Assembly: GCA_900466575.1 (NCBI GenBank)
Contig: UBMP01000001.1
Coordinates: forward strand, 124,001-188,000
From: Hyphomicrobiales bacterium
GTDB taxonomy: Bacteria; Pseudomonadota; Alphaproteobacteria; Rhizobiales; Rhizobiaceae
Direction of reading: 5' to 3'
Length of the DNA stretch: 64,000 nt
Positions 30,941-40,275 of the stretch are shown here, in pieces. A program made the translations under genes and the position numbers. How positions within the stretch are numbered: the stretch's first letter is position 1; each line of letters begins with the position of its first letter. Under the pieces are notes generated by a model that ran no database searches, was not told the origin of the DNA, and saw only the letters and a program-made list of their open reading frames with translations.

Positions 30941-31408
30941 TCAAATTTCGATCAGCCCGACCTTCTTCACCTGCCGGATCGTCAGCATGGTGCGCACGGT
31001 GTCGACATTCTCGTCTGCGGCCAATTGCTCGATGACAAAATCCTGAAACACGGTCAGGTTCTCCGCCACGCAATGCAGCAGAAAATCACTTTCGCCCGAC
31101 ACCATCCAGGCCTGCCGCACAAGAGGCCATTTTGCCGTGGCGGCCGAAAAGCTCTTCAGACTCGCTTCCGACTGATGCTTCAGGCCCACCATGCAAAAAC
31201 CGGTCAGATCCATGCCGAGCTTGGGGCCGTTGAGGATGGCGCGATAGCCCTCGATGATCCCCGTGTCCTCCAGCCGGCGGACGCGACGCAGACAGGGCGG
31301 CGCGGAAATGCCGGCGCGGCTGGCGAGCTCGACATTGGTGATCCGCCCATCCGCCTGCAACTCCCGAAGGATTCTGATGTCGATCGCGTCGAGTTCGGCA
31401 CGGAACAT
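30941..31408 (-). CDS. lrp: Lrp/AsnC-family transcriptional regulator
   Basis: A 155-residue feast/famine regulator: N-terminal HTH (LDAIDIRILRELQADGRITNVELASRAGIS..CLRRVRRLEDTGIIEGYRAIL, in pieces) and a C-terminal RAM ligand-binding domain (GESDFLLHCVAENLTVFQDFV). Divergent from trxB across 208 bases, the arrangement conserved in rhizobia, where an Lrp protein lies between the lps genes and trxB. Ligand not readable; amino acids are usual. Confidence 0.92.
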   Translation of the reverse strand: MFRAELDAIDIRILRELQADGRITNVELASRAGISAPPCLRRVRRLEDTGIIEGYRAILNGPKLGMDLTGFCMVGLKHQSEASLKSFSAATAKWPLVRQAWMVSGESDFLLHCVAENLTVFQDFVIEQLAADENVDTVRTMLTIRQVKKVGLIEI

Positions 31409-31616
31409 GAAGGGTCCAAAAGCTTGGGAATCGGCTCAAATGTGTGCTTTAGCTATGACAGGACGCGAGATTGCGCACAAGCGGGCGCGGCTTTCTGTTG
31501 GTAAGCACCGCTCTCCCTTGAAACTACCCCCTCTCGCCTCATAAATAACGGTCAAGTTTCATGGTCGCGGCGCGCAGGATTTGCGCCTTCTTATGGCCGC
31601 GCGAAAGGATCAGTCC

Positions 31617-32582
31617 ATGTCCAACCGTCACGTCAAGGTTCTCATCATCGGCTCCGGCCCGGCCGGGTACACCGCAGCGATTTATGCAGCGCGCGCCATG
31701 CTGCAGCCTGTGCTGATCGCCGGCCTTGATCAGGGTGGTCAGCTGATGATCACCACTGATGTCGAGAACTATCCGGGCTATGCCGATCCAATACAGGGTC
31801 CGTTCCTCATGGAGCAGATGCTGAACCAGGCGACGCATGTCGGCGCTGAAATCGTCAATGACATCGTGACCAAGGTCGACCTCTCCCGTCGCCCGTTCAA
31901 TGTCGTGACCGACAGCGGCGCAACCTGGACGGCGGACACGCTGGTGATTGCGACGGGCGCCAAGGCCAAGTGGCTCGGCATCGATTCTGAAAAGACGTTC
32001 CAGGGATTTGGCGTTTCGGCCTGCGCAACCTGCGACGGCTTCTTCTATCGCAACAAGGATGTGATCGTGGTCGGCGGCGGCAATTCCGCCGTCGAGGAAG
32101 CGCTGTACCTTTCGAATATCGCGAAGTCCGTCACGGTCGTTCATCGTCGTGACTCGTTCCGCTCGGAAAAGATCCTGCAGGAACGCCTGTTCGCCAAGGA
32201 AAACGTCAAGATCGTATGGAATGCCGAGATTGCCGAAATCATCGGCGATGCCTCCCCGGTCTCCGTCACCGGCGTGAAGCTGCGCAACACCAAGAGTGGC
32301 GAGATCACCGAACATGCCACCAATGGCGTCTTCGTGGCCATCGGCCATGCGCCAGCGGTCGAACTCTTCGAAGGCCAGCTGCGCCAGAAGCCGAATGGTT
32401 ACCTGTGGACAGCACCCGATTCGACTGCCACTAATGTCGAAGGGGTATTCGCAGCAGGCGACGTAACGGACGACACCTTCCGGCAGGCCATCACGGCTGC
32501 CGGCATGGGCTGCATGGCAGCGCTCGAAGCCGAGCGCTATCTGGCCGGTCATCTTGCAGCGCCTGCTGTCGCCGCCGAATAA
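31617..32582 (+). CDS. trxB: Thioredoxin reductase
   Basis: Uses NADPH to reduce thioredoxin through FAD and a redox-active cysteine pair. FAD site GSGPAGYTAAIYAARA at the N-terminus, CxxC as CATC (C136/C139), NADPH motif VVGGGNSAVEEAL and the C-terminal FAD contact GVFAAGDVTD. 321 aa. The ATG at 31617 has AAAGGA upstream and gives the canonical MSNRHVKVLIIGSGPAG start. lsrB begins 30 bases downstream, so both are probably transcribed together. Confidence 0.97.
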   Translation: MSNRHVKVLIIGSGPAGYTAAIYAARAMLQPVLIAGLDQGGQLMITTDVENYPGYADPIQGPFLMEQMLNQATHVGAEIVNDIVTKVDLSRRPFNVVTDSGATWTADTLVIATGAKAKWLGIDSEKTFQGFGVSACATCDGFFYRNKDVIVVGGGNSAVEEALYLSNIAKSVTVVHRRDSFRSEKILQERLFAKENVKIVWNAEIAEIIGDASPVSVTGVKLRNTKSGEITEHATNGVFVAIGHAPAVELFEGQLRQKPNGYLWTAPDSTATNVEGVFAAGDVTDDTFRQAITAAGMGCMAALEAERYLAGHLAAPAVAAE

Positions 32583-32612
32583 CTAGAAGTTCATGACCTC
32601 AAGGGGAACGGC

Positions 32613-33515
32613 ATGGGCGGACCGCTGGACTGGGACAAGCTGAGAATTTTCCATGCCGCTGCGGAGGCAGGGTCGTTCACGCACGCCGCCGAGAGCCTGC
32701 ATCTGTCGCAATCCGCGATCAGCCGGCAGGTGAGCGCCCTCGAAAGCGATGTCGGCTGCAAGCTGTTTCACCGCCATGCGCGCGGCCTGATCCTCACTGA
32801 GCAGGGCGAACTCCTCTATCGCACCGCGCACGACGTGCTGATGAAGCTGGAAACGGTGAAGATCCAACTCACCGAAACCACCGAGAAGCCGAGCGGCAAG
32901 CTGAAGGTCACCACCACCGTCGCCCTCGGCCAGGGCTGGCTGACCGACAAGATCCAGGAGTTCCTGAACCTTTACCCCGACATGCAGGTCCAGCTTATCC
33001 TCGACAACGAGGAGCTGGACGTGAACATGCGCCATGCCGACTGCGCCATCCGGCTGCGCCAGCCGCAGCAATCAGACCTCATCCAGCGCAAGCTCTTCAC
33101 GGTGCATATGCATGTCTATGCCGCACCTGCCTATCTCAGCCGCCATGGCGAGCCGCAATCGCTGGATGATCTCGACAAGCACCGGATCATTTCGTTCGGC
33201 GAACCTGCGCCGGGCTATCTCCTCGATGTGAACTGGCTGGAAATCGCCGGCCGCTCCTCGGACAATCCGCGCACGCCGCATCTGCAGATCAATTCGCTCA
33301 CCGCCATCAAGCAGGCGGCCCTGAAGGGGATCGGAATTGCCATACTGCCCGACTATATTGTCGGCCGCGATCCCGGTCTTGTGCAGCTCGTCACGAATGC
33401 CGACGTGCCGTCGTTCGACACGTATTTCTGCTATCCGGACGAAATGAAGAACGCCGCGAAACTGAAAGTCTTTCGCGATTTCATAGTGGCCAAGGCCCGC
33501 AACTGGAACTTCTGA
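32613..33515 (+). CDS. lsrB: LysR-type regulator LsrB/VtlR
   Basis: Orthologue by sequence and position of S. meliloti LsrB and of VtlR of Agrobacterium and Brucella. Those regulators affect LPS, oxidative-stress genes, symbiosis or virulence and activate the AbcR small RNA. N-terminal winged HTH (GSFTHAAESLHLSQSAISRQVSALE), C-terminal substrate-binding-like domain. Three cysteines are present (C49, C144, C273) and could act as redox switches; C144 probably equals the conserved Cys near 146 of LsrB, an assignment from memory that needs alignment. Sits between trxB and the abcR candidate. 300 aa. Confidence 0.9.
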   Translation: MGGPLDWDKLRIFHAAAEAGSFTHAAESLHLSQSAISRQVSALESDVGCKLFHRHARGLILTEQGELLYRTAHDVLMKLETVKIQLTETTEKPSGKLKVTTTVALGQGWLTDKIQEFLNLYPDMQVQLILDNEELDVNMRHADCAIRLRQPQQSDLIQRKLFTVHMHVYAAPAYLSRHGEPQSLDDLDKHRIISFGEPAPGYLLDVNWLEIAGRSSDNPRTPHLQINSLTAIKQAALKGIGIAILPDYIVGRDPGLVQLVTNADVPSFDTYFCYPDEMKNAAKLKVFRDFIVAKARNWNF

Positions 33516-33714
33516 GCATCGCCGCAGGCCGCATCGACTCGCCCATATCGTAGGCACGCATGGTTAATGTCGATATTTTAGGCATAAACATATCATCTAT
33601 TTTGAATTCTGGGCCTTCGGCGAAAAACCTGCGTGATCAGACACCCGTTTTTTGACCATTAAGAAAATTAAAAAAGCCAAATTTTACAAAGCATTGAGAG
33701 AAATCCGGATGCAG

Positions 33715-33742
33715 GCATGCGTCAAAAGCATAGCTGACATGC
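33715..33742 (+). promoter_or_regulatory. Candidate LsrB/VtlR operator at the abcR promoter
   Basis: GCATGCGTCA and TGACATGC form an imperfect dyad, with GTCA-N10-TGAC at its core, typical of LysR-type sites. It overlaps the CTGACA -35 hexamer of the sRNA promoter. Confidence 0.4.
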
Positions 33743-33762
33743 AAGGAGTGTCCTTGTACCCT
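33734..33762 (+). promoter_or_regulatory. abcR promoter
   Basis: -35 CTGACA (33734-33739), 17-bp spacer, -10 TACCCT (33757-33762). Transcription should begin near 33769. The weak -10 is in keeping with activator dependence. Confidence 0.5.
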
Positions 33763-33768
33763 GCCTAA

Positions 33769-33904
33769 TTTGACACCATATCACGCTCAGTTGTTGAGCT
33801 TAGCGGTTTTCCTCCCAGTGCCGCTACAACAACTGTTCCCCTCTGGAGGTTTTTACCTTCACAACTACACGGGCCCGAGAGAAATCTTGAGGCCCATTTT
33901 TTTT
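33769..33904 (+). ncRNA. abcR: AbcR-type (alpha-r15) trans-acting small RNA
   Basis: Lies between lsrB and an EF-hand gene, the location of the AbcR genes of S. meliloti and Agrobacterium. The predicted transcript has two unpaired anti-Shine-Dalgarno stretches (TTTTCCTCCCAGTG near 33810 and CCCCTCTGGAGG near 33839) and ends with an intrinsic terminator, GGGCCCGAGA pairing with TCTTGAGGCCC (one bulged A), then eight T. AbcR RNAs repress many ABC-transporter mRNAs with Hfq. Only one copy is seen, whereas S. meliloti and Agrobacterium carry two in tandem. The 5' end is inferred. Confidence 0.75.
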
Positions 33905-33932
33905 GCTTGAAATAATGCTTAGCGTTATAACT

Positions 33933-33967
33933 GAAAACGCAGCGCGGCGTCACCGCCGCACCGCGCT
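33933..33967 (-). terminator. Terminator of the EF-hand gene
   Basis: AGCGCGG pairs with CCGCGCT, with an inner GCGGCG-GTGA-CGCCGC hairpin; on the minus strand GCGTTTTC follows. It lies 19 bases after the stop codon. Confidence 0.6.
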
Positions 33968-33985
33968 TTGCAAGCTTGCATGGCT

Positions 33986-34720
33986 TCAGCCAAGAGCAAC
34001 CGTGTCGGCGGGGGTGCTCGCGTCGCCACTGTCGACATAGCCGTTGTTGAAAGTCTGGATGACCTCCTTCAACTGCGTCACAAGGTCCTTGGCAAGTGCC
34101 TGCATGTCAGGCTTCGAATCCGCCCCATTTGTGCCGGTCGCACGATGAGCAGCACCGGCTTTTTCATGCTCCGCCTTCAGATTGGCGGCAAACTGATCCT
34201 CGGTGATCGACCCGGTCCCCTGCGTATCGATCGAGTTGAAGATTTTTGTCGCATCATCCTCCGACATATCCTTCGGACGACCGGCCACGAATTCCGAAAG
34301 CGACACTGAACCACTCTGGTCCGTATCGATCTTGGCGAAGGCTTTCTCTGCGCCCTGCGCGCCCCCGCCGCCATGATGACCGTGGTGGCCGTGCACGGCG
34401 CCGGACTGCTGCTGTTCGGCGGGCTGGGTTCCGTCCGTCGCGGACGTCGAGCCCGTGGTGGAGGACGGGTCCGATGCCGCCCCGGCTCTCATGGCCTGGA
34501 TCTCCATCATCAGCGAATTGATGGTGGAGGTCGCCTGAGCGCCGACGCCGGTCGTGTCGTCGGTGCTGAGCACACTCGCCAGCGACGGAACCGTCGGAGC
34601 AGCTGTCGTTGACGGGGTACCCGAATCGTCACTGTCTGTAGACTGGTTAGCGCTGAGTAACTGGGACAAAGGACTGGTATAGACGGCGGTGCCGCCTGGC
34701 GATGACATTATAGAGGTCAT
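33986..34720 (-). CDS. EF-hand calcium-binding domain protein
   Basis: A 244-residue low-complexity protein (Ser/Thr/Gly-rich, HGHHGHHGGGG stretch near residue 115) with two EF-hands: IDTDQSGSVSLSEF (about 133-146, all ligands) and a looser IDTQGTGSITEDQF (about 168-181). Calcium binding is likely, function unknown. No signal peptide is evident, though the Ser/Thr-rich head resembles secreted proteins lacking one. The ATG at 34720 is chosen because AGGAG lies six bases upstream; the preceding in-frame ATG abuts that site. An EF-hand gene is the usual neighbour of abcR. Confidence 0.8.
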   Translation of the reverse strand: MTSIMSSPGGTAVYTSPLSQLLSANQSTDSDDSGTPSTTAAPTVPSLASVLSTDDTTGVGAQATSTINSLMMEIQAMRAGAASDPSSTTGSTSATDGTQPAEQQQSGAVHGHHGHHGGGGAQGAEKAFAKIDTDQSGSVSLSEFVAGRPKDMSEDDATKIFNSIDTQGTGSITEDQFAANLKAEHEKAGAAHRATGTNGADSKPDMQALAKDLVTQLKEVIQTFNNGYVDSGDASTPADTVALG

Positions 34721-34841
34721 GCTCATCTCCTCACGAGATTGCAGTTGAAGTCACCACTCGTCGCCGTCCCCATGCGCGAGAAGCGGCCCCAATAGGCTCT
34801 CGGAACCTTGAGCCAGGATTGCGTTTCGTAAGGGCCGCGTA

Positions 34842-34871
34842 CAAAAAACCGCCGGACTTGCGCCCGGCGGT
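34842..34871 (-). terminator. Intrinsic terminator of the aminotransferase gene
   Basis: ACCGCCGG (34848-34855) pairs with CCGGCGGT (34864-34871). On the minus strand the stem is followed by TTTTTG. Confidence 0.85.
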
Positions 34872-34900
34872 CTGAAACATGCGAAAAATGCTCTGAAAGC

Positions 34901-36205
<1,305 letters not shown>

Positions 36206-36335
36206 TCAATTCAGGCAATACATGCTTCAATTTTGACGATCGAACAAAGTGCGAAGCCGCAGAGGTTAAGCCGTAATTAAGGAATTGATGTTATTCCGAG
36301 CGTTGAATGTACCAATCTGTCACCGGATTCTCGTG

Positions 36336-37232
36336 ATGTCTTCGACCAGCATTTTTTCACGATTGCAGCGACTGGAGGACGGCACCTATGTCGCGACATA
36401 TGGCGCATTCGTGCTTCAGACCGCCCTTCAGCCAATCTTCGGTGAAGACGCCAATGGTGACCTCCTGCTCGCCGCCTTCGAAGGTCTGGTCCGCGCCAAG
36501 CGCGGCAATGAGCCCGTCTCCCCGTCGCAATTCTTCCCGCAGGTCAATCCAGCCGACCTCCCGGAAGTCGACAGCCTGCTGCGCACGTTGCACATCCTGA
36601 ACACCGGTCTGCTGAACCGCCGTTCGGTCAAGCTCTTCGTCAACTTCCACCCCGGCATGTTCCTCACCCTGCAGGCGATCCGGCACGAAGTGGACCGCAT
36701 CGCGCTTGCGACCCATGAAGCGGGCATGAAGCCGGAGCAGATCGTCTGCGAAATCACCCGCAAGAAAAACGAGGACCTGAAGGCGATCACCCATTTCGCC
36801 AACAGCCTTCGTGAACTCGGCTTCAAGACCGCCGTTGACGAATATGGCGCGCAGGACAGCGACGCCGAGCGCGTGGCGATCCTGAAGCCGGAATTCGTGA
36901 AGTTCGAAACGACCTGGGTTCTCGAATTCATGCAGGACCCGACGGGCTTCGCGCTCCTCAAGGTCATGGTCGAGCAGTTCATGGAACGCGGCATCCAGCC
37001 GATCTTCGAAGGTCTGGAAGAGCTTTCCCAGGTGGAACTCTGCCAGGGGCTCGGCGTCCCGCTCATGCAGGGCTACGTTCTGGCTCGTCCGGAGATCGCC
37101 CCGACGAGCTTCAACCGGACCTATCCGGAACCTTTCGAACATGTACGTCAGCAGGCTGCTCCGGCCCGCGCGACCGCGCCGGCCTTCGGCGCTGGCCGCC
37201 GAGCCTCATCGTTCGGCAAAAGAGGGGCATAA
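36336..37232 (+). CDS. EAL-domain protein with altered catalytic motifs
   Basis: A stand-alone EAL-type protein (298 aa) without membrane segment. Comparison with active c-di-GMP phosphodiesterases: EAL is EGL (E49), VNFHP keeps the Asn (N103), CEIT keeps Glu (E139), DDFGTGYS has become DEYGAQDS (D168, E169), ILKPEFVKFE keeps Lys and EGLEE keeps Glu. The changed second Asp and the lost GTGYS loop suggest weak or no hydrolysis, so a c-di-GMP sensor or scaffold is possible. An Ala/Arg/Pro-rich tail follows. Start at 36336 is tentative; ATG 36288 with AAGGA is an alternative. Confidence 0.8.
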   Translation: MSSTSIFSRLQRLEDGTYVATYGAFVLQTALQPIFGEDANGDLLLAAFEGLVRAKRGNEPVSPSQFFPQVNPADLPEVDSLLRTLHILNTGLLNRRSVKLFVNFHPGMFLTLQAIRHEVDRIALATHEAGMKPEQIVCEITRKKNEDLKAITHFANSLRELGFKTAVDEYGAQDSDAERVAILKPEFVKFETTWVLEFMQDPTGFALLKVMVEQFMERGIQPIFEGLEELSQVELCQGLGVPLMQGYVLARPEIAPTSFNRTYPEPFEHVRQQAAPARATAPAFGAGRRASSFGKRGA

Positions 37233-37257
37233 CCGCCCCTCCCCCGCACGGAAGCTT

Positions 37258-37764
37258 TTACTTCCCGATTGAATTGAGCACCTGGTAGACATCTGCAGGC
37301 TTCTTGCCGGCAGCCTCTGCCATCGTCTTCATCGGCGAGGCTGCATCCGCATTGGTAAACCCAGCGGCCTTCAGCTTCTCGACGAGAACATCCGGGCTCA
37401 CACCCAGCACAGGGGCAACCGCAGCCGGCGTCGAGGCCACCATGGTCGCGGCGAGCGCGAATTGCGGCGGGCCGCTTCTTTCACCCTCTGCACCCGCAGG
37501 CACGATCCCGAAGGCCGCAACGGCGGCGACGCCGACAGCAAGGCTGATGGGCATTGCGGCGCGCTTAAAATAGTTAACGAAAGGTCGCCAGTTTCGCCAC
37601 ATGTGAAGCGCGAAAGGTACAATCAGAAGCAGGCTGAGCCATTCATGCACACCATGCAACCAGTTGGGGCCGATATGGAAAAAAATGATCACGCCAGATA
37701 TCAGCGAGATCACGAAAAGTGATGTCATTGCAGGGGTAGCGTAGCGGAATAAGGCGTCTTTCAT
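37258..37764 (-). CDS. DUF4405 membrane protein
   Basis: Two membrane segments near the N-terminus (about 10-32 and 40-60) carry spaced histidines, FFHIGPNWLHGVHEWLSLLL and ALHMWRNWRPF, the hallmark of the DUF4405 group, which resembles b-type cytochrome membrane subunits and may bind heme. A third segment (72-92) precedes a C-terminal soluble domain of about 70 residues (VSPDVLVEKLKAAGFTNADA..PADVYQVLNSI) that recurs in such proteins. GGAG precedes the ATG. Function unknown; 168 aa. Confidence 0.75.
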   Translation of the reverse strand: MKDALFRYATPAMTSLFVISLISGVIIFFHIGPNWLHGVHEWLSLLLIVPFALHMWRNWRPFVNYFKRAAMPISLAVGVAAVAAFGIVPAGAEGERSGPPQFALAATMVASTPAAVAPVLGVSPDVLVEKLKAAGFTNADAASPMKTMAEAAGKKPADVYQVLNSIGK

Positions 37765-38137
37765 CTCCGGTCTCCTTGGAACATTTCTCTGTGTACGAAG
37801 ACCGGCCTACACCCGAAACAAGCTACTGTAAAACAACATTAAAATAATTTTCCTCCTCACAACACGGCTTCACGTTTGCGCCACAAAACTTAACAATCGC
37901 GCCGCTGTCCCGCACCCGGCGGGCGATACTGTCATGCAAGTTTCACGCGTGCCTTGAATTGGTCATGATATTTCTCGCCTCGCGTCACAATTTGACCCGT
38001 CTGAGGCCACGATGACCCGTTTTAAAATAAGACATCGATCAGGGACCGCCTGTTACTGAGGAAACAGCCCCCGGACGTCACGATCGATAGAGACTTGCAG
38101 ACCAGTCCAACGGTCAGTGGGAAGATTGGGGAAGATC
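37765..38137. other. Divergent intergenic region with 20-bp-spaced direct repeat
   Basis: 373 bases without a gene between DUF4405 and a two-gene unit. TGACCCGT occurs twice, at 37993-38000 and 38013-38020, exactly 20 bp apart (two helical turns), followed by the AT-rich TTTTAAAATAA, which may be a -10 region. The remainder shows no clear structure. Confidence 0.4.
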
Positions 38138-38635
38138 ATGTTTCTGGAAGACGAACTGGAATATGTGCGGCTCAAGCGCAGCGACAACATCATGGGATGG
38201 CTCGCGATCATTTTCGTGGCCGCGCTCGTGTTCATGTTTGCGGGCATCATGAATTCCGCTTCCGCGACCGGTTCTTCCTCCGCCCCCGTTCATCGCACCG
38301 AGGCGGTCGCTGCCGTGCCGTTTCAAGTGAACTCCGGCGCGACGCTGGCAAGCCCGCTTGACGTCAAGCCGATCCTTGTGTCGTTCAATGATGCGCAGAC
38401 CGCGCCGGTGGGCAAGGACGTCGCAGCGAACCATATCGGCGAAGTTCAGACGCTCGCTCTGACCTTGCCGGACGGCGACACACCTCATTCCACTGCCAAA
38501 CTCGCAGATCACGATATCAAGACCGGCGCGCTCATCCTCTCCTTCGCCCTGATGGGCGGCAGCTTCGTCATGCTGACCTTCGGCGGTCCTCGTGCGGGCC
38601 GAACCGAGGACGAGGATCCGAACGATGCCTTCTGA
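38138..38635 (+). CDS. Hypothetical two-TM membrane protein
   Basis: A 165-residue protein with an N-terminal charged stretch (MFLEDELEYVRLKRSDN), a membrane segment (about 21-38, GWLAIIFVAALVFMFAGIM), a periplasmic region of about 85 residues without Cys, and a second segment (about 130-149, ALILSFALMGGSFVMLTFGG). No family is recognised. GGGGAAG precedes the ATG at 38138. The downstream gene overlaps it by eleven bases, so the two products are translationally coupled and probably work together. Confidence 0.65.
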   Translation: MFLEDELEYVRLKRSDNIMGWLAIIFVAALVFMFAGIMNSASATGSSSAPVHRTEAVAAVPFQVNSGATLASPLDVKPILVSFNDAQTAPVGKDVAANHIGEVQTLALTLPDGDTPHSTAKLADHDIKTGALILSFALMGGSFVMLTFGGPRAGRTEDEDPNDAF

Positions 38636-38852
38636 GACGGACCCCGAGCGGCGCCAGCCGCTTGCCATCCGTCTGGCTATTGCCCTCATGGTCCTGGTGG
38701 CGCTCTCCGGCATCGCAATGATCGGAAACGGGCTCTACATGATGGCGCGGGCTGAATTCTCCAAGGTCTCGCAGAGCAGCAGCACAGAGCATCACCTCGC
38801 GCAGGTTCGCGACACGGACGGGGCTAGCCTCGAAAGCGTGACAGACAGCTGA
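38625..38852 (+). CDS. Small single-TM membrane protein
   Basis: A 75-residue protein (MPSETDPERRQPLAIRLAI...) with one membrane segment (about 15-38, IRLAIALMVLVALSGIAMIGNGLY) and a short polar tail. The ATG overlaps the end of the preceding gene (stop at 38635) and is preceded by GAGGA within it, the usual sign of translational coupling. The longer open frame beginning upstream has no ribosome binding site. No family recognised. Confidence 0.6.
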   Translation: MPSETDPERRQPLAIRLAIALMVLVALSGIAMIGNGLYMMARAEFSKVSQSSSTEHHLAQVRDTDGASLESVTDS

Positions 38853-38994
38853 GGCAGCTCTTGGCATCCGTTGGGGCGAACACCGGTTCTCCGTCGGCAT
38901 GCTTTTCAGCGCCCTCCCCTTGAGCCATTGGTAAGCGGCTGCTAGAAGCCAGGCCCGTGCACGCTGTCGCACACTTCCCCGCGCAAGGCCTTCC

Positions 38995-39888
38995 ATGACC
39001 CGTCTGCAAGCCAATCTTTGCCTTCTACTCGCCGGAGCGATCTGGGGCGGCGGCTTCGTGGTCCAGTCGAGCGCCATGAAATCGCTTGGGCCGCTGTGGT
39101 TCATCGGCCTGCGGTTTCTCGTTGCAACCGCCGCTGTTGCTCCGTTCGCCTGGCGCGAAGCGCGACACGCAACCACTCCGGCGACCGCGCGAAGCTACGC
39201 CGCCTTCACGGCTATCGGCCTGGCACTCTTTGCGGGCGCGGTGACGCAGCAGATCGGTCTGCTCACCACGACCGTCACCAACTCCGGCTTTCTGACTGGC
39301 CTCTATGTCATCATGGTGCCGATCCTCACTGTCGTCATCCTGCGACGTTCGCCGCACTGGATCGTCTGGCCCGCAGCGATCCTGGCCCTCGTTGGCATCT
39401 TCCTTCTGAGCGGCGGGGCGCTGTCCGCCGTCTCCTATGGCGACGGCATGACGATTGTCTGCGCCTTCTTCTGGTCCGTTCAGGTTTTCCTGATCGGCAT
39501 TTTCGCCAGCCAGAGCGGGCGACCGCTCCTGCTGTCGGCCTGGCAGTTTGCGGTCACCGGCCTGTGCGCAACGGTTGCCGCGATCATTCTCGAGCCGATA
39601 TCCTGGGAGGCGATCAGGAACGCCGGCTTCGAAATCGCCTATGCAGGCGTCTTCTCCTCTGGCCTGGCATTCAGCCTCCAGGTGATCGGTCAGCGCTACA
39701 CCACCGCCCCGCAGGCGGCGATATTCTTGTCCTCCGAAGCATTGTTTGCAGCAACCTTCGGCGCGCTTATTCTCGGCGAGACCATCTCCCCGCTTGGCTA
39801 TGTCGGCTGCGGCGTGATCTTTCTGGCCATGCTGCTCGTTGAAATCGTTCCCGAAATCCTCTCCCGCCGGGCACGGCAGGTCGCCTGA
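38995..39888 (+). CDS. DMT-superfamily (EamA) transporter
   Basis: Inner-membrane transporter of 297 residues with ten hydrophobic segments in two EamA repeats (LLLAGAIWGGGFVVQSSAM at TM1; SGLAFSLQVIGQRYTTAPQAAIFLSSEALFAATFGALIL in the second repeat, quoted in part). Substrate unknown. It is only distantly similar to the DMT protein at 19180-20106. AAGG precedes the ATG. It stands alone; two inverted repeats lie downstream at 39916-39957. Confidence 0.88.
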   Translation: MTRLQANLCLLLAGAIWGGGFVVQSSAMKSLGPLWFIGLRFLVATAAVAPFAWREARHATTPATARSYAAFTAIGLALFAGAVTQQIGLLTTTVTNSGFLTGLYVIMVPILTVVILRRSPHWIVWPAAILALVGIFLLSGGALSAVSYGDGMTIVCAFFWSVQVFLIGIFASQSGRPLLLSAWQFAVTGLCATVAAIILEPISWEAIRNAGFEIAYAGVFSSGLAFSLQVIGQRYTTAPQAAIFLSSEALFAATFGALILGETISPLGYVGCGVIFLAMLLVEIVPEILSRRARQVA

Positions 39889-39932
39889 GCGCCCCACTTT
39901 GTACGAATTCGTTCCTGCTTGATTTTCAAGCA

Positions 39933-39957
39933 CTTGCAAAAAGTGCCCAGTTGCAAG
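39933..39957. promoter_or_regulatory. Inverted repeat CTTGCAA-N11-TTGCAAG
   Basis: Perfect 7-bp arms in the AT-rich region after the DMT gene, directly adjoining another inverted repeat (TGCTTGA/TCAAGCA). Possible regulator-binding site or transcript-end structure. Confidence 0.3.
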
Positions 39958-40232
39958 GCAATTAAACTTTTGAAATTCTCTAAAGTTGCCACAAGAAGTT
40001 TTCAAAAACGCGCAAAAGTTTCGCTTGCCAATTTTTCAGAACTACATCACTCTGCGCTCCGTTCACAGAATTCTGTGGACATACGGGAAGACCTCATAAT
40101 TTCTGCGCTCCGGAGACGCGACAAGTTCCGGGCGGTCAGTTTGGGGATCGGGCAAGGCAGGTTCGATCTCCATATGTACCGCGGTAACAAAACAGGACCT
40201 TTCCTCCGCATGACCTTGACTGCCTGCCGATA

Positions 40233-40275
40233 GCCTCCTTTGCGAGGCGCAGCATGAGCCCGTAGCGGCACGGGC
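40233..40275 (+). promoter_or_regulatory. Two-hairpin 5' leader of the cold-shock gene
   Basis: GCCTC-CTTTGC-GAGGC (40233-40248) and GCCCGT-AGCGGC-ACGGGC (40258-40275) lie 23 bases or more before the csp start codon. A CCTTTCCTCCGC stretch (near 40198) is complementary to the GGACC/AAGGA-type ribosome binding region. This is the kind of leader that folds differently with temperature in cspA genes. Confidence 0.45.
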
